Notes: generated from the letters alone by a model not told the origin. A stretch of DNA of 37,775 bases from Pyrinomonadaceae bacterium (GCA_026786155.1 JAJAYR010000225.1:1-37775), one strand, 5' to 3'. Counted from the first letter of the stretch, positions 9,401-16,839 are shown. Numbers and translations are program-made.

Positions 9401-9431
9401 AACTCCAACTTGTGAGAATTTTTCCTTTCAT
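6402..9431 (-). CDS. Multipass membrane sensor histidine kinase (PDZ-like, GAF, PAS, HisKA, HATPase)
   Basis: An inner-membrane hybrid-free histidine kinase of about 1009 residues. Numbered from the ATG at 9431: one helix at about 8-25, a periplasmic PDZ-like segment at 45-115 (SRAGIAVGDKLLGI), a block of seven or eight helices at 135-435, GAF at about 470-633, PAS at about 650-770, HisKA with the phosphoacceptor His792 in GVAHEVNTPL, and an ATPase domain with N906, DTGSGI 935-940 and GTGLGL 961-966. The order resembles PrsK/NtrB-like kinases. No receiver domain and no response regulator gene lies next to it, so the partner is elsewhere. A TTG at 9482 would add 17 residues; I preferred the ATG because it starts directly before the first helix, though neither has a good ribosome site. 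Confidence 0.9.
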   Translation of the reverse strand: MKGKILTSWSLVWLLATVLFVVGGALNLSQRANHALPPTDGVNWAQRADGIYAEKVESSLAASRAGIAVGDKLLGISLDEKQFDEVSLASDVQQYLEAAGAGNSLTYFYQRPSYSFANNFYYADLRNIDTFPRWTASLIFLAIVGLIWLGVGIFVLFKQGSGSPFVLHFAMVCLAAFVFHVYKSIGIGKDLDLTISLLDDAAFAFFVPLFLHFCLRYPVRMNVFDEARWKTFALYVPAALITLGIFVLSLTFPIVDWFVPNSALVENLAVLTNRFNLFGVLYQANFYHFVVGVSGGASVLLWRFFKSRQQPLVRQRIKWAMWGTIAAIVPVILFQIVRRFVPSLSEDYLSSALTTLPLALIPLSFGHSVVRYRLMDVDVVVRRALVYAMTTLAIAMMIGAVALGLVFLAVGNNLSTTEITLRALIAVIAMAGIVLLSEPLKKFLQERADRFFYGERYDLRQGLLDFGRTLSATTALEPLLNALTERLKQVLDVEKVAVFIEDADLPEHYKIAKSVGVSENYRMPNDFRQMIRQKSAEKGIVRADELELSEEDLIDETPSERTTLKEKIEKFGRNSKNIHRQELHYFVPCVVRGKMVAVLGLGRASDGSLLSSEDLEILQTISGFVAVAVENSLLYQEQETRAAELVLLKEFNESIVESVNVGLLAVDENGRVTSCNSTFETMLGLSREQAIGKIIEEIFDDGFALNLENILGKSRWHLTEIRNAYKLLTTDSQGKILILNVAVAPLRSSASNNQTGAIVVLEDVTSRIKLEESLQQNEKLSSIGLLAAGVAHEVNTPLTGVSSYTQMLLGMIPETDPKHALLRKVQKQTDRASNIVGNLLNFSRTGNATEFVEINVNKLLDDTLQLLEPQLRKSNVEIVKNYADISPKIFGNAGKLQQVFTNLIINARDAMFGGGQITLTTDFENEDEIVVEVSDTGSGIEAENIGKIYDPFFTTKGVGSGTGLGLAVSYGIVQEHAGVITATSEVGAGTTFRLVFPVAQKQQLLRAVS

Positions 9432-9620
9432 TTCAGAAGGACAAACTTCGCCGAAAGTTTTCAAAAGCAAACTTCGTTCCAAGTGTTTTTCTAATGTTTC
9501 TTAGCGAAAACTACGCAAAACAAAGGCTTTTGTTTCGATAAACAACTAATCGAACAAAATTTTCATTCAGTTTTTCGCTTCATATCCGATATTTCGGAAA
9601 AGAATTCGCGCCGGACAAAT

Positions 9621-9659
9621 AAAAAAGCACGAAAGTATTTGCTCTTTCGTGCTTTTTTT
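9621..9659 (-). terminator. Rho-independent terminator of the barrel protein gene
   Basis: The arms AAAAAAGCACGAAAG (9621-9635) and CTTTCGTGCTTTTTT (9644-9658) pair perfectly around an 8-nt loop. Read on the minus strand the stem is followed by a T run, directly after the gene ending at 9681. It would work on either strand. Confidence 0.85.
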
Positions 9660-9680
9660 CTTATTTGTTAGAAAGCAGAA

Positions 9681-11432
9681 TTAAAACCTGACTAAAATGC
9701 CGCCGCGCAAAATGCGTTTTTGCGAATTGAGCCGCAAACTTCCCTCTTCGCCGTTCACGCCCGTTTGGTAATCGAAAAGGTTTCGCGCGTCAAGAATCGC
9801 CTGAGCGCGAATCGGCAAACCCAGGTTTGGCAAACTTTGCGTAACCATCACGCTTAAACTCGGGTCGTAAATCGCCAAACGTCCTTGAAACGGGTCAATC
9901 GCAAAAACCGTCGCGTTTGGCGACAGCCGAAAAATCGTTTTCACCTGCGTTCCCGTTTTGAAGTCGGCATCGAATTGCCCGTAGAAAGTCTGGAAAAAAT
10001 CTGTTTCAAAAATATCTGCCGGATTGGAAATCGCTTCGGAAGCAAGTTTCTGCCCGCTGCCGAAAGCGTAACCGGCGGACGTGCTGAAACGACTCGTCAG
10101 GCGGCGCGTATAAACGATTCTCGCGCCGTTTGCATTGCCCTGCTGGTTGACGACGAACTCGGCGAGATTTTCGCCGTTGAGCGAATTGAACGGCAGGTTC
10201 GTCAAACCGACTCCGCGACTGCTCACCGCGTCGAAAAATATATTGGCTTCGACGCTCGATTTATTGTCCAAAATGCGCTCGATACCGAATTCCAGACGGG
10301 TATTTTTCGCCATTCGCGGCTGTTGGTTTTCGACGACGAACTCCTGCATCGAAACGGGTTCGCGGAAAAGAATCTGTTCGCCTTCGAGTTCGGCGACCGA
10401 AGCCCAGGTGCGGTCTTCCGTCGCGCTCGTGTAAGCCGTGCGGAAACGGGTTTTGGAATCAACGTCAAACTGCAAACCGAAGCGCGGGCTAACGGAAAAA
10501 TCATTTCCCGCGCCGATAAATTTTGAATAATCCAATCCGAAAACCAAAATCACGCCGTTCTTCACTTTCCACTCGTCCAAAGCCTGAAAAGAAAATTGTC
10601 CGAGCGATTCTTCGGTGTTATTAATTTCAACTTTTCCGAGTTTGGCGATTGAACCGCTGACGTGAATTTGATGGTTTTCGTTCGGGCGAAATTTTAATTT
10701 CGTTTCAAATCTCTGCGGCGCGGTTTGCCCCGTTCCGCTCTGACCGACGAAAACGATTTCCGTATTTTCGTTTAGCGGCTGTAAGGTGGCGAAGTTTACG
10801 CCCGCAAAATTTCCTTCATCAGAACCGGCAAAATAAGTTTCGACGACCGTTTGATTCGGTCTTTTTATTTCGTCTTCGTCTTTAATTTCAGCCGAATTTT
10901 CCGTTTGAGCAGTCGTGTTTTCGTCAATCGGCGAATCGCCTTCGGTGTTTTGATAAACCGAACGACGCATCTGCGCGGCGCGAATCGTCCATTTTGAACT
11001 GTTGCGGTCAACCCGTTTTTCCGGCAGAGTGTTGCCGCTTCCGGCTTTTTCCAATTTGAACCCGTAGACCAGTTCCGCCGAACGATTGACCTCAACCGTC
11101 GTCAGCGTTACGGGATTAAAACCTTCCGCGACCGCCAGAACCGTATAAGTTCCGGGCAGAATTTTCGCCAAAAAACTGCCGTCCGAAGCCGAGCGAACTT
11201 GCTTTAATAACTGAGAAGTTCCGACGCGAAAAATCGAAACATAGGCATTGGCAATCGTGCCGCCCGTTTCATCGCGCACGAAACCTTTTATTACGCCGAG
11301 ATTACTGCTGTTTTCGACGATCAGACTCGCGCCGGGCGTTTCGGACACGCCGCCGAAAGCCGCCGAAAAAGCGGTCAAAGCGACAAAGATAAATTTGGTA
11401 AATTTTCTAATTGACAAAACGGAAGCAATCAT
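9681..11432 (-). CDS. Outer-membrane TonB-receptor-like barrel with carboxypeptidase-regulatory domain, plug domain not seen
   Basis: A 583-residue exported protein. Signal peptide: MIASVLSIRKFTKFIF then a small hydrophobic core. A carboxypeptidase regulatory-like beta sandwich follows at about 45-125 (GVIKGFVRDETGGTIANAYV, SDGSFLAKILPGTYTVLAVAEGF). After an acidic, low-complexity linker (about 130-195) come alternating amphipathic strands to the end, finishing in ILVRF, an outer-membrane insertion signal with terminal Phe. The usual TonB plug motifs were not found, so it may be an open or non-transport barrel. I chose the ATG at 11432, not one at 11456, because AAGGAG lies 9 bp before it (minus-strand 11447-11442). 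It has its own candidate promoter and a strong terminator, so it is probably monocistronic. Confidence 0.78.
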   Translation of the reverse strand: MIASVLSIRKFTKFIFVALTAFSAAFGGVSETPGASLIVENSSNLGVIKGFVRDETGGTIANAYVSIFRVGTSQLLKQVRSASDGSFLAKILPGTYTVLAVAEGFNPVTLTTVEVNRSAELVYGFKLEKAGSGNTLPEKRVDRNSSKWTIRAAQMRRSVYQNTEGDSPIDENTTAQTENSAEIKDEDEIKRPNQTVVETYFAGSDEGNFAGVNFATLQPLNENTEIVFVGQSGTGQTAPQRFETKLKFRPNENHQIHVSGSIAKLGKVEINNTEESLGQFSFQALDEWKVKNGVILVFGLDYSKFIGAGNDFSVSPRFGLQFDVDSKTRFRTAYTSATEDRTWASVAELEGEQILFREPVSMQEFVVENQQPRMAKNTRLEFGIERILDNKSSVEANIFFDAVSSRGVGLTNLPFNSLNGENLAEFVVNQQGNANGARIVYTRRLTSRFSTSAGYAFGSGQKLASEAISNPADIFETDFFQTFYGQFDADFKTGTQVKTIFRLSPNATVFAIDPFQGRLAIYDPSLSVMVTQSLPNLGLPIRAQAILDARNLFDYQTGVNGEEGSLRLNSQKRILRGGILVRF

Positions 11433-11524
11433 TCCAGCCGACTCCTTATCAAACAAGTTTTCGGGAGAACCTATTTTGGGAGTGCAAAAAACTTTTAACT
11501 AAGCAAAGACTTTGGCACTTTCGT

Positions 11525-11553
11525 ATTTTCTGTCTTAAAATTAAATGTGTCAA
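11525..11553 (-). promoter_or_regulatory. Candidate promoter of the barrel protein gene
   Basis: On the minus strand TTGACA (11553-11548), a 17-bp spacer and GAAAAT (11530-11525), 4/6 to the -10 consensus, lie about 95 bp upstream of the ATG at 11432. A small GTGTC/GACAC hairpin (11547-11563) overlaps the -35. Confidence 0.5.
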
Positions 11554-11595
11554 GCCCCGACACTTTTGGGTTTGCTTTTATAGATGCGACCGAAC

Positions 11596-11623
11596 TTGAC
11601 AAAGTTTGCTCAACGGCTAGAAT
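11596..11623 (+). promoter_or_regulatory. tRNA-Ser promoter
   Basis: A perfect TTGACA (11596-11601), a 16-bp spacer and TAGAAT (11618-11623, 5/6) end 29 bp before the mature 5' end of the tRNA. Confidence 0.75.
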
Positions 11624-11652
11624 AAAAAATGCTTTTCTGCGAAAAAGCGGAC

Positions 11653-11743
11653 GGAGATGTGGCTGAGTGGCTGAAAGCGGCAGTTTGCTAAATTGTTGAA
11701 GTTCAAAAGACTTCCACAGGTTCGAATCCTGTCATCTCCGCCA
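11653..11743 (+). tRNA. tRNA-Ser (anticodon GCU)
   Basis: A class II tRNA of 91 nt including encoded CCA. The acceptor arms GGAGATG (11653-11659) and CATCTCC (11733-11739) pair fully, then discriminator G and CCA. The anticodon loop TTGCTAA gives GCT at 11687-11689, reading AGC/AGU. A long variable arm follows (GAAGT...ACTTC), as expected for serine. The T arm contains GGTTCGAATCC. It has its own promoter and terminator, so it is transcribed alone. Confidence 0.96.
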
Positions 11744-11755
11744 TCGAATTTTAAG

Positions 11756-11788
11756 GCTATTTCAGTTTATCGGCTGAAATAGCTTTTT
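11756..11788 (+). terminator. Rho-independent terminator of tRNA-Ser
   Basis: GCTATTTCAG (11756-11765) pairs perfectly with CTGAAATAGC (11774-11783) around an 8-nt loop, followed by TTTTT. Confidence 0.85.
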
Positions 11789-11857
11789 AAATTTCCGGCT
11801 TTTAATAATAAACTCGTTTGATGAATTGAGATTTTATAAACCTTGGAGTTTCGGCAG

Positions 11858-12484
11858 ATGTTTATCGAAATCGGTTTGGCGATGTTTGAAGGTTCGGCGT
11901 GGTCGAATATGTTCGTGCTGGACGCAGAAAAAGTTTTGTGGGCGGAAAAAATTATTCGCCCGATTCTCGTTTATTTTACGCTGATTTTGCTTTTGCGCGT
12001 TTTCGGCAACCGCGAAATGGCGCAGCTTAATCCGGTTGATTTCGTGCTGCTGCTGCTGATTTCCGAAACCGTGCAAAACGCGATTATCGGCGACGACACA
12101 TCGCTCTCCGGCGGCATAGTCGGCGTAACCGTGCTGCTCGGCGTAAGTTTTTTGACTTCGTATGTCAAATTTCGCAGCAAACGGATCGAAACATTGCTCG
12201 AAGGCGAACCGCGCACTTTGATTGAAAACGGAGAAATAAAAAAGGACGCGATAAAACGCGAAATGCTGACCGAAGAAGATTTGGATGTCGTCGCCCGCGA
12301 AGAAGGTTTGGACAGCGCGAAGGAAATTGAAAAACTCGTTCTCAACCCGAACGGCACGTTTCTGGTGGACGGCAGAGACGAGATAAAAGACCGCGAATTT
12401 AAAAGGGAAATTTTGGAAAAAATTAATAAACTGACCGAACAATTAAACGATTTACAAAAGACGCTAAAAAACCATAAATTATGA
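11858..12484 (+). CDS. DUF421/YetF-family membrane protein
   Basis: A 208-residue inner-membrane protein. Three hydrophobic helices fill about residues 28-110 (IIRPILVYFTLILLLRVFG; FVLLLLISETVQNAII; VGVTVLLGVSFLTSY), followed by the cytosolic YetF domain with TLIENGEIKKDAIKREMLTEEDL and the LNPNGTFLVD strand. The end (about 165-208) is charged and likely a coiled coil. The motif FGNREMAQL after the first helix is a hallmark of the family. Its biochemical role is not established; members are linked to stress and spore or germination functions in Bacillus. I took the ATG at 11858, which has GGAG 9 bp upstream, over a TTG at 11843. Its stop overlaps the gltX start (ATGA), so the two are translationally coupled. 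Confidence 0.88.
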   Translation: MFIEIGLAMFEGSAWSNMFVLDAEKVLWAEKIIRPILVYFTLILLLRVFGNREMAQLNPVDFVLLLLISETVQNAIIGDDTSLSGGIVGVTVLLGVSFLTSYVKFRSKRIETLLEGEPRTLIENGEIKKDAIKREMLTEEDLDVVAREEGLDSAKEIEKLVLNPNGTFLVDGRDEIKDREFKREILEKINKLTEQLNDLQKTLKNHKL

Positions 12485-13965
12485 CTACGAGAGTTCGCTT
12501 TGCGCCCAGCCCGACGGGTTATCTGCATATCGGTTCAGCCCGAACCGCACTTTTTAATTATCTTTTCGCCAAACACACCGGCGGGAAGTTTCTGCTGCGA
12601 ATCGAAGACACCGACCTCGCGCGTTCGACGAGTGAATCAACTCGCTCGATTCTCGAAGGTTTGGAATGGCTCGGTTTCGCGCCCGACGAAACAATCGTTT
12701 ATCAATCGAACAACGCCGACCAACACCGCGCCGCTGCGCTGAAATTATTGGCGGAAAGCAAAGCGTATCTAGATTTTACGCCTAAAGAAGACCGCACTGG
12801 CGGCGATGTCAAAACCTCGATTCAGGAAAAAGCGCGTGCAAATAAAAATCAGCGCGACAACGAATTTCGGGATTTGTCCAAAGAAGAAAGCGACCAAAAA
12901 GCCGCCGCGGGCGAACCGTTTGCGATTCGTTTGAAAGTTGCTGAAACCGGCAAAACGACTTTTGAAGACGCGGTTTATGGATTGCAGGAACGCGATTACA
13001 CGGAAATCGAAGACCTTGTTTTACTCCGTTCCGACGGTCATCCGCTGTATAATCTGGCGGTCGTTTGCGACGACATCGAGATGCAGATTACGCACGTCAT
13101 TCGCGGGCAAGACCATCTGACGAACGCGCATAAACAAGTTTTGATTTACGAAGCGTTAGGCGCGAACAAGCCGATTTTCGCGCATTTGCCGCTGATTCTC
13201 GCGCCGAACAAAGGCAAACTATCAAAGCGCAAACACGGCGCAGTCGTTTCGATGACGACTTACCGCGATGCCGGTTTTCTCGCCGCCGCGTTCCGCAATT
13301 TTCTCGTTCTGCTGGGCTGGTCGGCGGGCGAAGAGAAAGAAATTTATACGTTTGACGAACTCATCGAAAAATTCTCGCTCGACCACATTCACAAAAACAA
13401 CGCCGTTTTTAACTTCGACGCGAACGATGCGAAACATTGGACGGATGACAAAGCGATTTGGATGAACGCCGAATACGTCCGCACAATGCCGATTGCGGAG
13501 CTAATTCCGTTCGTCAAAGCCGAATTAAAATCCGCCAAACTCTGGCGCGACGAATACGAAGACGATGATAAAACGTGGTTTGAAAACACGGTTGATTTGA
13601 TTCGTCAACGCTTTTTCACATTGAAAGATTTTTCCGGTCAGGGACGAGCATATTTCTCGGAAGATTTCGATTTCGACCAAGCCGCGATTGATAAAAATCT
13701 AAAGAAATTTCCCGATTTAAAGATTTGGCTGACCGAACTCGCCAACCGATTTGAAGCGGTTGAAGATTTTACGCACGACGAAATTGAACGAATCGTCAAA
13801 GAAATTACCGAAGAAAAGCAAACGAAAATGGGCGTGATTATGAACGGCGCGAGAGCATTACTAACAGGTTTAGCCGTCGGACCTTCGATGCTCACGGTTT
13901 TTGAAACGCTCGGCAAGGAAAAAACGGGTCGCCGTTTGAAAAGCCAAATTGCCTGGAATTTATAA
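12481..13965 (+). CDS. gltX: Glutamyl-tRNA synthetase
   Basis: A 494-residue class Ic aminoacyl-tRNA synthetase that charges tRNA-Glu in the cytoplasm. The HIGH signature appears as PSPTGYLHIG (HIGS 16-19) and the KMSKS loop as KLSKR at 246-250, both intact. The VIRGQDHLTNAHKQ segment and the all-helical anticodon-binding half from about residue 320 are typical. The ATG overlaps the stop of the DUF421 gene by 4 bp. An acetyltransferase follows with no gap (TAA directly followed by ATG), so these three genes form one unit. Whether it is discriminating or also mischarges tRNA-Gln cannot be read from the sequence. Confidence 0.96.
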   Translation: MTTRVRFAPSPTGYLHIGSARTALFNYLFAKHTGGKFLLRIEDTDLARSTSESTRSILEGLEWLGFAPDETIVYQSNNADQHRAAALKLLAESKAYLDFTPKEDRTGGDVKTSIQEKARANKNQRDNEFRDLSKEESDQKAAAGEPFAIRLKVAETGKTTFEDAVYGLQERDYTEIEDLVLLRSDGHPLYNLAVVCDDIEMQITHVIRGQDHLTNAHKQVLIYEALGANKPIFAHLPLILAPNKGKLSKRKHGAVVSMTTYRDAGFLAAAFRNFLVLLGWSAGEEKEIYTFDELIEKFSLDHIHKNNAVFNFDANDAKHWTDDKAIWMNAEYVRTMPIAELIPFVKAELKSAKLWRDEYEDDDKTWFENTVDLIRQRFFTLKDFSGQGRAYFSEDFDFDQAAIDKNLKKFPDLKIWLTELANRFEAVEDFTHDEIERIVKEITEEKQTKMGVIMNGARALLTGLAVGPSMLTVFETLGKEKTGRRLKSQIAWNL

Positions 13966-14442
13966 ATGAACTTTCAAATCAAAATCACCGAAGAAAAAGA
14001 CATCGCGCTAATCGTAAATTTGATTCGAGAGTTTGCGGCGTTTGAAAAACTTTCGGACTTTTGCGAAGTAACGGAAGATGCTCTGCGCGACGCGATGTTC
14101 GGCGAAAGTTCCTGCGTCGGAGGTTTAATGGCTTTCGCCAATGAAAATCCAATCGGTTACGCTCTATTTTATGAAAACTTCGCCAGTTTTCGCGGACAGC
14201 GCGGGTTTTATCTGGAAGATTTATACGTCAAACCGGAATTTCGCGGACGGAAAATCGGCGAAGCGTTTCTCAAAAAACTCGCCGAAATTGCCAAAACGAG
14301 AAATTTTCAACGAATTGATTTTCTCGTGCTTGATTGGAACGAACCGGCGATTAGATTTTACGAGAAACTCGGCGCGAAACCGGACGAATCGGAGAGACAT
14401 TTCCGCTTCGTCGGCGGAGCGTTTGAAAACTTGAGCGAATGA
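13966..14442 (+). CDS. GNAT N-acetyltransferase, spermidine/diamine acetyltransferase-like
   Basis: A 158-residue single-domain GNAT enzyme. Motif A, which binds acetyl-CoA, is seen as LEDLYVKPEFRGRKIGEAFL (R/Q-x-x-G-x-G/A form as RGRKIG). Motif B is FLVLDWNEPAIRFYEKLGA. The combination YLEDLYV...WNEP.I.FY is the pattern of the SSAT/thialysine acetyltransferase branch, so a polyamine or other primary amine is the likely acceptor; this is inference. The start codon touches the gltX stop, indicating coupled translation. It ends at a convergent junction filled by heptamer repeats. Confidence 0.86.
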   Translation: MNFQIKITEEKDIALIVNLIREFAAFEKLSDFCEVTEDALRDAMFGESSCVGGLMAFANENPIGYALFYENFASFRGQRGFYLEDLYVKPEFRGRKIGEAFLKKLAEIAKTRNFQRIDFLVLDWNEPAIRFYEKLGAKPDESERHFRFVGGAFENLSE

Positions 14443-14527
14443 TTTCAAATTCCAAATTTCAAATTCCAAATTCCAAATTTCAAACAGTTGCTTGTCCGAA
14501 AAACAATCTGGAATTTGGAATTTGAAA
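14443..14527. repeat. Heptamer array forming a hairpin at a convergent junction
   Basis: Six tandem 7-mers alternate TTTCAAA and TTCCAAA (14443-14484), and a shorter inverted set follows on the right. A perfect 19-bp pairing joins 14457-14475 with 14509-14527. The array begins at the base after the acetyltransferase stop and ends 7 bp before the stop of the opposing gene. It probably acts as a bidirectional terminator. Confidence 0.85.
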
Positions 14528-14534
14528 TCTGGAA

Positions 14535-14996
14535 TTATCTAACCTGCGCGGTCAAAGTGATTTCTTTGGTTTTCGGTGGATAGCAAACTTCATCGGTGCA
14601 AGCCTGATAGCGCACGACGGCGCGGACTTTGACGACATTGCCTTTGAAATTGGCGGGAACGGTCAGGTTGAAACTAAATGCGCTGCGACCTTCATAAACA
14701 TTGAGCGTGTCTTCGGAAAAGCCGAATTTGCGATTTTTGCCGCGCGGGTAACTCACACTGCCGACTTTCGCGCCGACCGCGCTGACTTTAACCGATGTCG
14801 GAATCGCATATTGGCTGTTCGGACGGCTTGAATTAACGTGCAGACCGCTCGGAATGCTCATCACAATCGTTCCTCTGATTGAACCGCCGCGCTTGACCGC
14901 GCCGATTGAGCCGCTGATGTCCTGCGCGTTCGTTTGATAAATTCCGCCCGCTAAAAAAATTAAAGCTGTAAAAATGCTGAATAAAGTTTTTTTCAT
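14535..14996 (-). CDS. Secreted DsbD-alpha-like (disulfide corrector) domain protein
   Basis: A 153-residue exported protein consisting of a signal peptide (MKKTLFSIFTALIFLAGG, cleavage near TNA-Q) and one immunoglobulin-like domain of the DsbD N-terminal type. The key stretch is VVRYQACTDEVCYPPKTKEI, carrying the two cysteines (C-x4-C) that in DsbD-alpha receive electrons from the membrane domain and pass them to periplasmic partners. The membrane and C-terminal thioredoxin parts of DsbD are absent, so it must work with a partner encoded elsewhere. The start is set by AGAGG 7 bp before this ATG; an upstream in-frame extension to 15167 overlaps the next gene and lacks support. It lies 50 bp downstream of the anchored protein gene, probably in the same transcript. 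Confidence 0.82.
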   Translation of the reverse strand: MKKTLFSIFTALIFLAGGIYQTNAQDISGSIGAVKRGGSIRGTIVMSIPSGLHVNSSRPNSQYAIPTSVKVSAVGAKVGSVSYPRGKNRKFGFSEDTLNVYEGRSAFSFNLTVPANFKGNVVKVRAVVRYQACTDEVCYPPKTKEITLTAQVR

Positions 14997-15046
14997 AAAT
15001 TTCCTCTGCCGTTGAAATGATGTCATTTTGATTTTTCGAGATGCTT

Positions 15047-15571
15047 TTATTTGACGGTAAAACTCGCCGTCATCTCGTTTATTTTGTCCGCGAAATCTTC
15101 CGCATAGTTTTCGATGACCGCCGCCCTCAACTCGTAAATCTTTCTCCGGCTTTCGACTATTTTCCAAAAGGTCAAAATTTTCACCGTATCTTCAAGAGTT
15201 TCGCCTTCGAGCGTAAAGATTTTTTGTCCGGCGGGCGCGTCTTTAACGAAATTTTTCGACTTAATTTTGCCCGCCGATTTTTTGGCGTTTTCGCAAATTA
15301 TCTTGAAATCGGAATTTGAAATCACCCGCAGAGCCGCCCGCGCCTGCCGAAATTTGCTCGCCTCGTTTTTTCCCCAATCCTTCGAGTTGGCGACAAACGC
15401 CAAACCCGAATCGTCGTTCAGCGGATAAATAAATCCTTCGGGTTTGAAAAGTTTAAACTCTTCCGTTTCAACCGTTTCCGAGTCATACGCCGCCGCCGCG
15501 CTCTTCTTGATTTTCGTCGAAACGAAAACCATCAGCGCGACGACGGCTAATCCGATAATAAAAATTTCCAT
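15047..15571 (-). CDS. Small membrane-anchored protein, function unknown
   Basis: A 174-residue protein I do not recognise. Residues 1-20 (MEIFIIGLAVVALMVFVSTK) form one N-terminal helix, with the rest likely outside the membrane. The soluble part mixes strands and helices and ends in an ENYAEDFADKINEMTASFTV helix-strand, reminiscent of PsbP/DcrB-like folds; this is only a shape resemblance. I took the ATG at 15571: in-frame sequence further upstream runs through repeat copy B and into rlmN and is not coding. It lies between rlmN and the DsbD-alpha-like gene, all on the same strand. Confidence 0.65.
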   Translation of the reverse strand: MEIFIIGLAVVALMVFVSTKIKKSAAAAYDSETVETEEFKLFKPEGFIYPLNDDSGLAFVANSKDWGKNEASKFRQARAALRVISNSDFKIICENAKKSAGKIKSKNFVKDAPAGQKIFTLEGETLEDTVKILTFWKIVESRRKIYELRAAVIENYAEDFADKINEMTASFTVK

Positions 15572-15583
15572 AATCTTCTGTTC

Positions 15584-15661
15584 AGAGTCCAAACGCGGAA
15601 TGCCCTTTGCCAACCGCCGCGCCGCGCGGCGGAAGACACGCTCAAGCGTGGACTCTAAACT
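15584..15661. repeat. Dispersed inverted-end repeat, copy B
   Basis: Same layout as copy A (1540-1620): AGAGTCCAAACGCGGAATGCC at the left, GAAGACACGCTCAAGCGTG and GACTCTAAACT at the right. The middle here is a strong GC hairpin (CCGCCGCGCCGCGCGGCGG). The right end overlaps the last codons and the stop (TAG, 15657-15655) of rlmN, so the element seems to have inserted at the very end of that gene. Confidence 0.78.
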
Positions 15662-16758
15662 TTTTGAATCAAATTCGGCGAATCTTTCGCGGCAAGCTGA
15701 CCGCAAGCGGCGTAAATATCGCGCCCGCGCGGGCGGCGAACGTAAGCCGAAACATTTTTCGATTCTAAAATCTTTTTGAACCTTTCAACCTGCTCGAATT
15801 CCGGCGGATGATATTCGAGCGGCTCGGCGGAATTATGCGGAATCAGATTGATTTTCACCTTTTGCAAATCGTATTTACTCAGCAACTCCGCCAGAGCGCG
15901 GGCGTGTTTGTCCGAATCGTTCACGCCGCCGAGCAGAACGTATTCAAACGTGAACCGTTCGCCGCGCCGCAGCGTTTTCTGCACTTCCTTTGCCGCCCGC
16001 AAAAGTTCTTCGATATTCCAACGCTTGTTTATCGGCATCAATTTATCGCGCAATTCGTCCGTTGGCGCAGACAATGAAATCGCCAGATTCGGACGTTTTT
16101 CGAGTTTGGCAAATTCGTAAATCTTCGGCACGATTCCGGCGGTCGAAACCGTAACGCGGTTCGCTACAATAAATAATCCGTTTTCGTCCGCCATTATTCC
16201 CAGAGCCTTGATTAAATTTTCAAAATTCAAAAACGGCTCGCCCGCGCCCATCGCCACCAAATTCGTGCCGTGCGGCGTTTCTTCTCCAACGCCATAAACG
16301 TCGTTGAGAACGATAATTATTTGCTCGACGATTTCTCCGGCGGTCAAATTTCTAAGCAGTCCGAGTTTCGCCGTCAAACAGAAATCACATTTGAGCGGAC
16401 AGCCCGACTGCGACGAAAAACAAATCGTATCGCGGTTTTCGGTCGGAATAAAAACCGTCTCGACGGGAAAGTTATCGTGAGTTTTCATCAAGAAGCGGCG
16501 CGTTCCGTCGGTCGAAACGTAGTGCGATTCGACTCGTAAAACCGAAGCCGTCGCAGTTTCATTCAGTTTTTCACGAAGGGCTTTCGGCAAATCGGTCATT
16601 TCGTCAAAATTCTGCAAACGGCGTTCGTGCAAGCCTTTGAAAATCTGCTTGGCGCGATATTTCGGCTCACCGATTTCTAAAGTAAATTCGGCAAGCTCTT
16701 CGTTTGAAAATCCGGTCAGATGATTTTTTTCTTCGGTCATTTCGCGCATCGTCGTCAT
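15655..16758 (-). CDS. rlmN: 23S rRNA (adenine2503-C2)-methyltransferase
   Basis: A 367-residue radical-SAM enzyme that methylates C2 of A2503 in 23S rRNA (and A37 of some tRNAs). The iron-sulfur cluster motif CxxxCxxC is C120-PLK-C124-DF-C127. GAGEPFLN and VSTAGIVPKI are the usual SAM-contact segments. The methyl-carrying cysteine is C352 in RGRDIYAACGQL. The final residues after KDSPNL (IQKV) and the stop codon are at or in repeat copy B, so the native C-terminus may have been slightly altered. Two other Met codons (4 and 7) are possible starts; no clear ribosome site decides. It is divergent from the third VWFA gene. Confidence 0.95.
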   Translation of the reverse strand: MTTMREMTEEKNHLTGFSNEELAEFTLEIGEPKYRAKQIFKGLHERRLQNFDEMTDLPKALREKLNETATASVLRVESHYVSTDGTRRFLMKTHDNFPVETVFIPTENRDTICFSSQSGCPLKCDFCLTAKLGLLRNLTAGEIVEQIIIVLNDVYGVGEETPHGTNLVAMGAGEPFLNFENLIKALGIMADENGLFIVANRVTVSTAGIVPKIYEFAKLEKRPNLAISLSAPTDELRDKLMPINKRWNIEELLRAAKEVQKTLRRGERFTFEYVLLGGVNDSDKHARALAELLSKYDLQKVKINLIPHNSAEPLEYHPPEFEQVERFKKILESKNVSAYVRRPRGRDIYAACGQLAAKDSPNLIQKV

Positions 16759-16788
16759 TTATTTTAGCTTATTTTCAACGAAAACACA

Positions 16789-16839
16789 TTTGATGCGTTT
16801 CACCCGAAACACAACGCAAAATTTCCGACGCGCATCAAA
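16789..16839. promoter_or_regulatory. Spaced inverted repeat between rlmN and VWFA copy 3
   Basis: TTTGATGCG (16789-16797) and CGCATCAAA (16831-16839) form a perfect 9-bp inverted repeat with a 33-nt spacer inside the 116-bp divergent promoter region. It may be an operator pair or a leader hairpin; no regulator is identified. Confidence 0.35.

Noticed and set aside
14443..14527. CRISPR array
   Set aside because: Units are 7 bp with no unique spacers of 25-40 bp and no cas genes nearby.
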